DNA from: Conus ventricosus
Taxonomy: Eukaryota; Mollusca; Gastropoda; Neogastropoda; Conidae
Length of the DNA stretch: 64,000 nt
Assembly: GCA_018398815.1 (NCBI GenBank)
Contig: CM031604.1
Coordinates: forward strand, 49,192,210-49,256,209
Direction: 5' to 3'
Shown: positions 24,300 to 36,049 of the stretch, piece after piece
Layout: every line of letters starts with the position of its first letter
Numbering within the stretch: position 1 is the stretch's first letter
Notes under the pieces: generated by a model
What the model was told of the DNA's origin: nothing
Seen by the model: the letters and a program-made list of their open reading frames with translations, nothing else
The model's database searches: none
Made by a program: the position numbers and the translations under genes

Positions 24300-25240
24300 C
24301 GGATGGTCTGACCATGACCATCATTCACAGTGAAGATGAAGGTGGTGGCTCGCCCAACGTCATCAGAGGACCTCATGTCAATGCCGACTACTGGTTTCTT
24401 CTCCCACACTCACCAGCAGAAAGAAGTGTGGAATGGGTCTCCGGTAGGCGAGGACTGTGAAGCTAAGTATAGGACGACCTGGAGACCAAGGTGACCTTCC
24501 CCCTAACTACCATAGAAAGAATGTCTGTTGTTAATGCCATCTGCCTCACACATATAAACACATAAGAAATACCACGCAGGAGACTCAATACATGGTTTGT
24601 AATGTTCACTGTGAGGACTTTTTTTTCCTGAAAACACACTTCCTCGAATTTTTTTTTTTTGAATGGTGCTGTGACGGGCCAAACACAATAGATTCTTTGA
24701 CAGCTGCTCCTGAAGAGAGCGTCTCCTGTGAGTGCATGAAGAAAAACGACTGGTGTTTCCCAAGTTATTGACTCAAAAAATACCGCATTTATAAACTAAT
24801 ACATGCCAACGTCCTTAACACTGTGCATGTGGACATCTTCACCATTGTAATCATGCAGCCTGCATACGAATCGTTTGATGAATGGGCCTCAGTGCAGGTT
24901 CCCTTGTTGGTTTTTGTGACAGGCATTGAAATCAACGTTGACGATCGCTATGCCTTCGGATGTGGCACCTCCGATTGCTGAGCACTACACACGTAGACCA
25001 AAAATCATATCCTGTGTGCTGGTCAGAGATTCTCAGCAGATGCTGCGCAACGTTGATGGATTTGTACCCCCACTCGGCGCTGTCGTCGCGGGACGACTGC
25101 TGGGTGGAGAGGAACAACAATCGCCTCCACGGCCACGTTTTGGAAGGACACGGGCTTCATTTCAGATGTACCACCGCCAGCACCCAGCATTCTCCGCTGA
25201 ACACATCGTGTCTGTCATGACATGCTGCGCTAAGGGTGTT
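24300..25240. other. Non-repetitive sequence, no gene recognised
   Basis: Base composition is unremarkable. A 110-codon + frame (24926-25258) has no recognisable domain, so I do not call it. Confidence 0.5.
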
Positions 25241-25244
25241 TGGA

Positions 25245-25570
25245 TTAGTGCAGTATGAATAGAAGTGTGTGTGATGAAGTGCAGTATGAATAGAAGTGTG
25301 TGTGTATGATGAAGTGCAGTATGAATAGAAGTGTGTGTGATGAAGTGCAGTATGAATAGAAGTGTGTCTGATGAGGTGTAGTATGAATAGAAGTGTGCGT
25401 ATGATGAAGTGCAGTATGAATAGAAGTGTTTGTGATGAAGTGCAATGTGAATAGAAGTGTTCGTGATGAAGTGCAGTATGAATAGAAGTGTTCGTGATGA
25501 AGTGCAGTATGAATAGAAGTGTTCGTGATGAAGTGCAGTATGAATAAAAGTGTTCGTGATGAAGTGCGCC
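25245..25570. repeat. 31-bp minisatellite (about 10 units)
   Basis: Units contain GATGAAGTGCAGTATGAATA followed by GAAGTGTGTGT or GAAGTGTTCGT. The first half uses the GTGTGT subtype and the second half the GTTCGT subtype. Confidence 0.93.
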
Positions 25571-25660
25571 ATGACAGACAGTCCAGATGACCTTGATCAG
25601 ATGTTGTGAGTGAGAGCCAATGGATGGCATGACATGTTTGGTCTGACGTTACGATTAGAT

Positions 25661-25850
25661 GGCAAGCTCTTTCTCGCTTGTCAAAAAGAGAGAATCAGTC
25701 TGTGTTGTGGCCGGTGTTGACAAGCTCTCTCTCGCTTGCCAAAAAAAAAAGAGAATCAGTCTGTGTTGTGGCCGGTGTTGACAAGCTCTCTCTCGCTTGC
25801 CAAAAAAAAAAAAAAGAGAGAATCAGTCTGTGTTGTGGCCAGTGTTCTAC
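25661..25850. repeat. Three tandem copies of a roughly 60-bp unit with growing A-run
   Basis: Each unit has AAGCTCT(C/T)TCTCGCTTG(C/T)C, an A-run, then AATCAGTCTGTGTTGTGGCC. The A-run grows from 5 to 10 to 14 across the three copies. Confidence 0.85.
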
Positions 25851-25913
25851 TATAGGTAGAGCTTGGAAAGACATGGAAGATGCCTGCGTATGTACGTGTG
25901 TTCTATTGAGGGG

Positions 25914-26552
25914 GAGGGGGGGGGGGGGACTGAAGAAGCGAGAAGAGAAGTCTGGAGAGGGAAGGGGTGGGTGAGGGCGGTTGGGGTGATCAGATGCTGT
26001 TTCCATGAAAAAACATAGAAGTGTTTGTGCGCGAGGACACGCATGGTCAGTGTTATCAAAAATGGATACGGACGGTATCAACTGTTTTGACCAAAAGAGG
26101 GAAATGGATGGGAGGAAGAGACAGTCTAATTTTGATCAGTAACAGGTTTACGGGTTTTTTTCCTCCATACCCCCCTCCCCCCCCCCCAAAAAAAAAAAAA
26201 AACCAACAACAAACAAACAAAGACAAACAAATTTGGGTGATATGAAATAAACATTGTCCAGTAATTATAGTTCAGGCATTAAGGAAAATTCGATGTCGAA
26301 AGAGAAATGTCGGAAAATTAGATACAAAGAAACGAAAAAAAGTGCTGGTGTTTTATTTCAGTCATGTAGCACGGATATTAGCTATGTCACTGGAGCGTCA
26401 AGTTTACGATCTGAAACAAAACCAGATGGAATGAATTTGGTTTTTACAGAATCTGATTGCTGTAGGTTCTGTCCGCAAGTAATGGCAGTGTTCGTCTAGT
26501 GTTTGGCTTTATCCGTTTGCACACATGTACTCTTAAACACAAGGCACGTGAG

Positions 26553-26593
<41 letters not shown>

Positions 26594-26680
26594 CAATCTT
26601 GATTTTCAGCTCCTCTGTTTGCCCCTGCGTCTGGTATGTTCACCTTCATGCTGTGTGACAAAACCAACTGTTTCATAGGT

Positions 26681-26730
<50 letters not shown>

Positions 26731-27240
26731 GTGAAGCTGTCAACGCTTGCCCAGGTTAAAGGTGAATATTTGCTTTTTCGAAGAGAATTAGCTGGCTGGG
26801 TATAGGTGCAAGAAAATATACTTAACAACAGTTGTGAAGTTTGGTATGTCTTGGTTTAAAAAAGATAATTTATTGATTCTTACTCACAGCTGCAACATTT
26901 GATTTTAAAAGGGGTGAGCTGATCCTTCAGTTACGGCTGCAAGTTTTGCCATAAAAAAATGACAAATTCCTTTGTTACAACGGGTGAGGTATAGGATTTT
27001 CTTTTTCATCAGTAATGCTTAGTTACAGCTGTCAAGATTTGATGGGAAAAAGGGGGAGGGGGGGGGGCTCATTTCTTAATTACAATTGGCGAGATTTTTT
27101 TTTTAGTTAAGTAACAGCTGCAGGATTTGGTTTACGAAGAATTTGATTGGTTCTTTTTACAGCTGCAAGGTGTTTGGTATAAACATAAACTGCTTCGTTA
27201 AAGACGCGGGAAATGTAATGTTGCCATATCAGCGATATTT
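25914..27240. repeat. Low-complexity tracts and a degenerate repeat
   Basis: Poly-G (25920-25928), poly-C then poly-A (26170-26201), TG run (26556-26591), GA run (26682-26726). Between about 26886 and 27170 the motif TTAC(A/G)GCTG(C/T)AA with a following GATTTG-like word recurs about five times at roughly 60-80 bp spacing, which looks like an old tandem repeat. No gene seen. Confidence 0.65.
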
Positions 27241-27364
27241 TTGCAGTGTTCAATCTTGGGGCTTTGATTCAGTTTATGCTGATTGCCCGATCGACCACGA
27301 GGACCCATACTAGGGGACCATTAACCATGGGACAACACTCGTTACTGTTGCATGGTTTCAGTGG

Positions 27365-27366
<2 letters not shown>

Positions 27367-27440
<74 letters not shown>

Positions 27441-27545
27441 CACACACACACACACGCGCGCGCGCACACGCAAGCACACACACGCACACACACACACGCA
27501 CGTACGTACGCACGCACACACGCGCGTGCGCGGACAGACAGACAG
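27367..27545. repeat. (CA)n microsatellite with CG-rich end and CAGA run
   Basis: CA repeats with AACA interruptions, then CGCA/CGTA steps and GACAGACAGACAGACAGA. Confidence 0.95.
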
Positions 27546-28334
27546 ACAGAAAGAGAGATTGCTTACATACCCATCCTTTTACATATGTATCTTTTCAGAC
27601 GGACTTAGAGGAAGTTGACGACTTGGATTATATTGGTGTACATATGAAAATGTGTGTTTTCGGTTTATTAGAATAGAAGGGTCAGTAAATATAAAGCTTC
27701 GTGCTGGAGTATAAAACTGTCACACATTTTGAGGGTCTTATGTCGCAATATACGTCTTTAAACAGGACTCGGTGACATTTGAAATATTTTGTTATCTCCC
27801 TTTGTTATCAGAGACTAAATCGTCTTGCATTTCGTCAACATCGACGGGATAAGCTGGATCAATACTGATTTTCCGTTTTCTTTTCCTTTTGTTGTTGTTG
27901 TCGTTGTTAGTGTTGTTTTGTATGGGGATCAGCGAGTTACTGGAGGGGAGGCGGTATTTAGGTGCGAAAAGATATGCCGCAAATCGGTTGTTGTACAATC
28001 GTCAACAGAGCACAAGGCTTTTATTTGATTTTGCCGAAATGTTACCAAAAAGACGTTCATTCTGATGTCAGCTCGCGTCATTGCAAGTGTACATCTATAC
28101 AGGAAGCATGAAGACGCGTGCACGTATACGCATTTCAGGTGAAAGCATGCACGCAGTTTTGTCAGCATGTTTCACACATAAACGCACGTGTGTAAGCAGA
28201 GGTCGGTCATTCACTCTTTCTTTATCCCTTTGCATTTGTCACACCAAAACGTCAGTGAATAAGAAAGCCCGAAGAAACGTGCCTTCCCCTCTCCACCACC
28301 ACCCCCTAACCCCCTCCACCCGCCCCTACTCTCC

Positions 28335-28493
<159 letters not shown>

Positions 28494-28616
28494 GTGCAAG
28501 TGCTTGCGCTTACGAACACACTCCTTATAACCCTATTCATACATGTACTTTGAGATCATCTATGAGAACGCATGTACACGCGCGCCCACTCACCAGAGAA
28601 AGTGAAAAGGGGCTGC

Positions 28617-28639
28617 ACGCGCGCGCGCGCGCGCACGCA

Positions 28640-28722
<83 letters not shown>
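28617..28722. repeat. (CG)n-(CGCA)n-(CA)n compound microsatellite
   Basis: Begins GCGCGC, moves to GCAC steps, then long pure CA. Confidence 0.95.
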
Positions 28723-28725
<3 letters not shown>

Positions 28726-28729
28726 GTAT

Positions 28730-29775
28730 TTGGTTTTCTTCTTCAAGGAACAACGCATTGTGTATTATAGTTGTTGTTGTTGTTGTTGTCGTACCCTGGC
28801 TAAAAGACTCCAGGGATCATCCGAACAGCCGAAGTATTTGAACACTATGGCACAAATGCATCAGCTGGGGATGAGAACATTACGTGTGTGACCGTTTTTG
28901 ATTACCCCGCCACATGGGCAGCCACACTCCGACTTCGGGGGATTTGGGAGACTGATAATGTTATCATCGACTCGTTACGACCGTAACCGCCACACTCAAC
29001 GCGCCGTTTATTGTCGACGACAGCTGTGGAGAGGGGGGGGGGGGGGGGGCTCAGTCATTTTATGCCCAGGCACGTCAGACACACAGCTGTTTGAGATGAC
29101 GGTGTCTACAGACAGACAGGAGAGAGAGATAATTGGATTCCTACTTGATGTCTGCATGCTCTGTGTAACGCTGCGGGGATGAAGAGAGACAGGATAGCTA
29201 AACACCAAGACAGACGGACGGACAGCGGCGGAATGAAATGAAACGAACCTGCGCTCTTGATTTGCTCGCTCGGATTCGGCTGTTCCTCCACAAGACCTGA
29301 ATCTAAAGTTAGTTTTTCACGTTGAGGATGTGTCTGTGAAGGCAGGAGTTATCGGGATGTGGGGGGGGGGGGGGGGGGGGCGTGCGCGCGCACACGTATG
29401 TATGTGTGTCAGTGTGAGTATGTGTGTGCATGTGCGTGCGTGTGTGTGAGTGTAAATGTAAATATACACACGTATATATGTATATATTGATATTATATAT
29501 GCACACACACACATATCTATGTATATAGATAGATAAAGATATACATAGATAGATAGAGACAGATATACCGGCAGATAGATAGATAGCTATAGATATACCG
29601 GGTAGAGTACCTTCGTCAGGGAAACTCTACACAGCTCAAAGACCAGTAAGCAAGGTGGAGAGAGGGAACACTGATGAGGGGAGAGGAGGGCGTGTGTTTT
29701 TAGCAATTTACTTCTTCTCACATATGTACACACGCAAACACACGTTCACGCGCGCGCATGCACACACGCGCACAT

Positions 29776-29855
<80 letters not shown>

Positions 29856-29990
29856 CCCCATATTTCCACTCATTTTCAACCAAATCTGTCCAAGCATTCC
29901 TACAACAACAACAACAACAACAGCAACAAGGTTTTGCTCTAGCAACAGATATAGACACTGAATTTCTCACTTTTAGTGAAAACTGGTCGT
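28730..29990. other. Unassigned sequence with simple repeats
   Basis: Poly-G tracts at 29031-29049 and 29361-29380, TAGA/TATA-rich DNA (29460-29600) and a CA run (29785-29850). No gene recognised. Confidence 0.7.
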
Positions 29991-30010
29991 CTTTCTTTCA
30001 TCCTGCGAAC

Positions 30011-31445
30011 GGTATGTCACACACCAGACTTCTGGTGACACACACGAACGGTATATCACACACCAGACTTCTGGTGACACACACGAACGGTATGTCACAC
30101 ACCAGACTTCTGGTGACACACACGAACGGTATGTCACACACCAGACTTCTGGTGACACACACGAACGGTATGTCACACACCAGACTTCTGGTGACACACA
30201 CGAACGGTATGTCACACACCAGACTTCTGGTGACACACACGAACGGTATGTCACACACCAGACTTCTGGTGACACACACGAACGGTATGTCACACACCAG
30301 ACTTCTGGTGACACACACGAACGGTATGTCACACACCAGACTTCTGGTGACACACACGAACGGTATGTCACACACCAGACTTCTGGTGGCACACACGAAC
30401 GGTAGTCACACACAGACTTCTGGTGCACACACGAACGGTATGTCACACACCAGACTTCTGGTGACACACACGAACGGTATGTCACACACCAGACTTCTGG
30501 TGACACACACGAACGGTATGTCACACACCAGACTTCTGGTGACACACACGAACGGTATGTCACACACCAGACTTCTGGTGACACACACGAACGGTATGTC
30601 ACACACCAGACTTCTGGTGACACACACGAACATTATGTCACACACCAGACTTCTGGTGACACACACGAACGGTATGTCACACACCAGACTTCTGGTGGCA
30701 CACACGAACGGCATGTCACACACCAGACTTCTGGTGACACACACGAACGGTATGTCACACACCAGACTTCTGGTGACACACACGAACATTATGTCACACA
30801 CCAGACTTCTGGTGACACACACGAACGGTATGTCACACACCAGACTTCTGGTGGCACACACGAACGGCATGTCACACACCAGACTTCTGGTGACACACAC
30901 GAACGGTATGTCACACACCAGACTTCTGGTGACACACACGAACGGTATGTCACACACCAGACTTCTGGTGACACACACGAACGATATGTCACACACCAGA
31001 CTTCTGGTGGCACACACGAACGGTATGTCACACACCAGACTTCTGGTGACACACACGAACGGTATGTCACACACCAGACTTCTGGTGACACACACGAACG
31101 GTATGTCACACACCAGACTTCTGGTGACACACACGAACGGTATGTCACACACCAGACTTCTGGTGGCACACACGAACGGTATGTCACACACCAGACTTCT
31201 GGTGGCACACACGAACGGTATGTCACACACCAGACTTCTGGTGACACACACGAACGGTATGTCACACACCAGACTTCTGGTGACACACACGAACGGTATG
31301 TCACACACCAGACTTCTGGTGACACACACGAACGGTATGTCACACACCAGACTTCTGGTGACACACACGAACGGTATGTCACACACCAGACTTCTGGTGA
31401 CACACACGAACGGTATGTCACACACCAGACTTCTGGTGGCACACA
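30011..31445. repeat. 39-bp minisatellite with hairpin core (about 37 units)
   Basis: Very homogeneous units begin GGTATGTCACACACC, pass through ACCAGACTTCTGGT and end GACACACACGAAC. The core has arms ACCAGA and TCTGGT around CT, extended imperfectly by GTCAC and GTGAC, so every unit can fold on itself. Variants are few: GGCACAC for GACACAC, CATTATG for CGGTATG, and a shortened pair near 30404-30425. A 39-bp period keeps frames open on both strands (13-residue repeats, up to 500 codons); I treat these as repeat artefacts. Confidence 0.96.
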
Positions 31446-32188
31446 ACAAAAACAGACAAGACGTCCTACCTCAAACAGACACTTCATTCATATTCTTCCA
31501 ATACAGAAGTATCTAATACACCATGGCTAGGATTTGTCCGAAATGTTCTGTATGAATTGGGAACGAATATTATTCTTCGAAAGATCAGTCAACCCTTACA
31601 ATGGGGAGAACACAATACGCCATCGTATTGAAACTAATATCTAAATAAGCCATCATATCGAAACTACAATCTAAATACACAAACTTCTGGAAACAACAAG
31701 CTTAATAAACTTAAGGACTGTACTTTTTAGAATAGAATCACCGAAAACTACCGACCAGAACCATACATAATACACGTTAAAAGCTATCAAAAGAGGCGTG
31801 ATCTCGGCAGACTCCGTTTATGTCAGTAGTGCGTCAGTGGGACGCTGCGTGAACTCTGCAAGAGAAGACAGAAAGTGCTCAGCGTGGGTGTGGTCTGAGA
31901 TGAAGCTCATTTGCTGGACTGCTGCTTCAGAGACCAAACTGTTAAGACTGGCATTAAGAGAGCAGCTGTCACAAGATGAGCCAGACTCGAACTTGTATAC
32001 ACTATGTTCAAGTGAGATCCATATAGCAAATTATGTTCATGGTCGCGTGATGATGAAAAGACAATAATGGTTGCCTAACATGGGCCAGATGAATGATATG
32101 GCCTACCCGTAAGTTATGGCTTCTTATAACATTTTTACCACGTTGTGTTTATGCACCGATAAAGGTTTTTGTGATAAAGTCCTTGTCT

Positions 32189-32190
<2 letters not shown>
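31446..32190. other. Unassigned; possible LINE fragment at its start
   Basis: The + frame near 31520-31615 reads TPWLGFVRNVLYELGTN, vaguely like the C-terminal WVSNVCFTLYSYGFGHVW stretch of LINE-A at about 7777. Too short to claim. Confidence 0.3.
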
Positions 32191-32251
<61 letters not shown>

Positions 32252-32287
32252 CACACTCGAGCGCGCATGCACGCACGCGCGCACGCA

Positions 32288-32348
<61 letters not shown>

Positions 32349-32382
32349 CACACGCTCACACAACACAAATACACACACACAC

Positions 32383-32435
<53 letters not shown>

Positions 32436-32480
32436 ACACATGCACGCACGCACGCGCGCACACACACGCGCGCGCGCGCG
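32190..32480. repeat. (CA)n microsatellite cluster
   Basis: Long CA runs broken by AAACAC, GCGC-rich and ACGCTCAC segments; a further CA run lies at 32740-32801. Confidence 0.95.
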
Positions 32481-32737
32481 TTCACGGGGAGTAGGGTAGG
32501 GGTGGGGGGACAGGGGGTGTGTGAAATGATGAAAGCATGGGGGCTCTGGCAATTTTAAGAGTTGGAAACGAGACTGGAATTCGGTCAGGAGGCATAGACG
32601 AGTGGAGTAAGGGGCAAGCATGGGAAGTTGAGGGGTGGGAATGAAGAGACTATTTCGTTTCCTTTTTTGTGTAAACCAAATCTTGAAGACCGTGGCATGC
32701 GCATAGCCACGCACGCGCGCGCATACGCACGCACGCA

Positions 32738-32803
<66 letters not shown>

Positions 32804-33399
32804 TACTTGTAAAATTGAGTGTCCACGTACACGATGTCGACATCAAGCTAGTTGTACAATGCTTATCATCGACTCCCTTTTGGAGGAGGGGATGGGGCGT
32901 TAAGGGAGGAGGAGGGAAGAAGGGATTACGACTGTCTTTACACACACATGCGAAAGTTGGATTTCGTGTCAAGGGGTGCTCACATTGAAGTCCTGCCCCA
33001 CCATCAAAACTGACCGTTAAGCTTTATTCAACGTCCTGTTGGCCACTAGACATACCACCTACCCTTTCCCCCTATGTGTTCACTGTAAATAATGAATACT
33101 TAATTACATTCGTGTTCATATTTTGCTCCGTGACACTAAAACTTCCTGAATTCTGAACTGGATCAAGAGAAGTTTCATTATTCTTGACGAGTTTCGGATT
33201 GATTACGGTCACTGTTAATTAATACCGTAGAACTGCTCAGAGACAACAACCCCAAGACAGGAAATCCTGAACAATTAGGTCTTTTAGAGGGACGGCGTCT
33301 CTAGTAAGAGGCAAAGCTGGTATTGGTAAAGACGTTTGAGGCGGACGGATCGGGGAGGTGGAGGGGGGGGGAGGAGGGGAGAGCAATTTTTTTTCATGG

Positions 33400-33960
33400 A
33401 AGGGAGTCTTTATTGGAAGAGTTTCATTGGGTGGGGGTGACTGTCTTGGCGAGACGTTTCTTGGAGGGAGTCTTTATTTGGAGAGTCATTATTTGGAGAA
33501 TGTTTAGATGGGTAGTCTTTATGTGGAGAGTCATTATTTGGAGAATGTTTAGATGGGTAGTCTTTATTTGGAGAGTCATTATTTGGAGAATGTTTAGATG
33601 GGTAGTCTTTATTAGGAGAGAGTCTATTTAGAGGGAGTCTTTACTTTGGATAGTCTTTATTTGAAGGGTCTCTGGAGACAGTCTTTGTTTGGAGAGTCTT
33701 TAATGTAAGAGTCTGCATTCAGTGGCTCTTTAACAGGCGAACATCTTGATTTGGACAGGCTTTATTGAAGAGGAGGCTTTATTTGAGGGATCTTTATTGC
33801 GAAAGGGTGTTTATTCGAGAGTCTGACTTGTGAAGGAGTCTTTGTTTGAGGAGTCTTTATTACCAAAGTGTGCTTATTTGGAGGGACTTTGTAAAGAGTC
33901 TTTATTTGGATCGTTCTTCATTCGAAAGGAGTCTTTATTTGGAGAGTCTTAAGGGGGGGG
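33400..33960. repeat. Degenerate AGTCTTTATTTGGAGAG tandem repeats
   Basis: The word GTCTTTATTTGGAG and variants recur across the stretch. Inside it, three cleaner copies of a roughly 46-bp unit (GGAGAGTCATTATTTGGAG + AATGTTTAGATGGGTA) lie at 33479-33612. A poly-G tract is at 33953-33969. Confidence 0.8.
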
Positions 33961-34059
33961 GGGGGGGGGTATTTGAAGAGCCTTTATCAGGAAAGCGGGT
34001 ATCTGGATGATGTTGGTTTGAAGGATTTTCGTCTGGAGGATGTCTTTATTCGGAAAGCC

Positions 34060-34775
34060 TTTATGGAAAGGACGTTCTCATTGGGATCTGCAGAGATGTC
34101 ACTGTAACAATCATAAACGTGTTATCAATAATAGTCCATCCTTTTGCCGTTAAAACGAAATTGCATTCCGGCGTGGATGAGGTGCAGATGTGCTGTGATC
34201 GGTTGTTTTGCTGTTAAAAGCCGTAATTCTACGTGTTTACAGCTATTACCGTTGCTGTTGTTATTGGCACAATTATTGTCAAAAAGGATGAAAAAAATGT
34301 ATTGTTTTTGATTAAAAACTGAGGATGCTGCTAATTATTGTTATAAAGGATCTTTGTTATCGTTGAAATGTGTCAGTGATTATGTTACATTGTACGCACA
34401 AGGCGTATATTTTTACTTATAAATGTGCAATAGGACTCCACTTAACTTACGTCAGTATGTACAGCGTTCTTGTTTTTGTTGTGGCTGTTGATTTTCCTCT
34501 GACACTATACTGACAGTTGTGTACAGCGTTTTGCTTTGTTTTGGATCTACGTGCAATAACTTTGAATTGCCACAGTTCCGTTTACTCCCAAAACTTGAAT
34601 GTGTTTCAGTCTGGCGTGTATACTGACCTCGAGTACGAGGGTGATGTCTGTGTTCTTTATCTCGCTGTTTATTTGGTTTTCTATATTGTGAAGTATATGC
34701 ATCTTTTAACAGTGAACCTACTGGAGTGAAGGGAGGGGGGTGGGAGATGACAAAGACCGGCACATTAGTGACAGA

Positions 34776-34829
<54 letters not shown>

Positions 34830-35596
34830 GCAAGGACGTGCGTATGTGTGTCCAGGGTTTGAAGGGAGGGACGGGAGATGGGAGGGAGCTTTAGGTACGT
34901 GCTTGCTTGCATGAACGGGAGAGAAAGCATTCTGTTTACGTGTCGTTGTTTTTTTGTGAAACGTTGAGCTGTTGTCATTTTCTGATGTTCTTAATTGTTG
35001 TTCTTTTTCCTGTAGAGTTCCTACAGTCATATACTGTTGTCTGTTTTAAGTGTTCTGCCACCTTTCTGCGCGTATACTTAATGGTGATTGATTGGTTTTA
35101 GCAAATGGCTTCAGCTAGCATCATTACTGCCCCTTGATAACTCCATCCTCATTTCTGTTATAATCAAAATCATCACTACACGTTTCTCATCATAATCGTC
35201 AGACTGATGGTCACTTTCTCTTCGTTCTGCATTGTTCTACATTTAGAAACAATGGAGAGACAGAAAGGCAAGCGGATTGGTGACTTACTACCTGTGGAGG
35301 GTTCATCACCACGTAGAAGCTGCAGAGTCAGTTTTGAATACATCACTACTGTTCTTGAAGCCTTTTTGTTACATCATCATATTTATGCGGCTTCTTGCTA
35401 GATTCTTGCTAGATTCTCGGGCGCTAAAAGGCATGTTTTTGTGCAGACTTGCCGCGGGTAAGGCCAGTGGGGAAAATCAGCTTTTTTTTTTTCATTTTCA
35501 CAAAATTATTTCTTAATTTTTTGGTGTTTTTCCTTTTTAAACATTGGTGAGTGGATGACAGCCTACATGATGACAGTTGTCAGTGCACGTGCTTCC
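34060..35596. other. No gene recognised
   Basis: T-rich unique sequence with one TG microsatellite (34780-34828). Frames are short and unrecognisable. Confidence 0.6.
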
Positions 35597-35856
35597 CGAA
35601 AAACCCCGTCGACTGAAAATGGGCAGTTGTGCCCAATTCGCTCTTTGGCCGTAACTTGTTTACATGTATGATGATGTGGCTAATTTTTCGCTTGCGAAGA
35701 TTAGTGGAAGTTCCCCCCAGGGTGGGCGGCACGCCCTTTGGAACTTTCCACAAATTTCGAAGCAAAGAATTAGCCTATCATCTACATGTACCATGTTAGG
35801 GGCCCAAAAGAGCGACTTTGGGCCACTGCCCATTTTCAAATTCGATGTTTTTTGTC
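35597..35856. mobile_element. Foldback (MITE-like) palindrome
   Basis: Two inverted arms of about 100 bp, strongest at 35614-35714 and 35738-35838: the left arm begins TGAAAATGGGCAG and the right arm ends CTGCCCATTTTCA. The loop itself contains the perfect small hairpin GGGCGGCACGCCC. Weaker pairing extends outward on each side. No coding capacity. The architecture fits a non-autonomous foldback DNA transposon, though no target duplication is clear. Confidence 0.7.
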
Positions 35857-36049
35857 TGGTAATGCAGTGCAACGCGCTTTGGCCCGTAAATGTGTACATT
35901 AAGCCGGTGTTATAAGGACGGTGTGTTATCCCCCACAGGGGCACACTGTGTGTGTTTTGTGTTGGTGTGTGTGTGTGTGTGTGTTGTGTGTGTGTGTGTG
36001 TGCCGGGGACATACATGTATGTGGTTGGTGTTGTTCAAATTAACGATCA

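Noticed and set aside
24926..25258. 110-codon + frame downstream of the GPCR
   Set aside because: No recognisable domain, and overlapping frames of similar length exist on both strands.
30011..31445. Possible CRISPR-like array
   Set aside because: There are no variable spacers; units are contiguous minisatellite copies in animal DNA.
30014..31516. 500-codon + frame of GMSHTRLLVTHTN repeats, and its - strand counterparts
   Set aside because: A 39-bp period keeps frames open on both strands; no codon-like variation or signal sequence suggests a protein.
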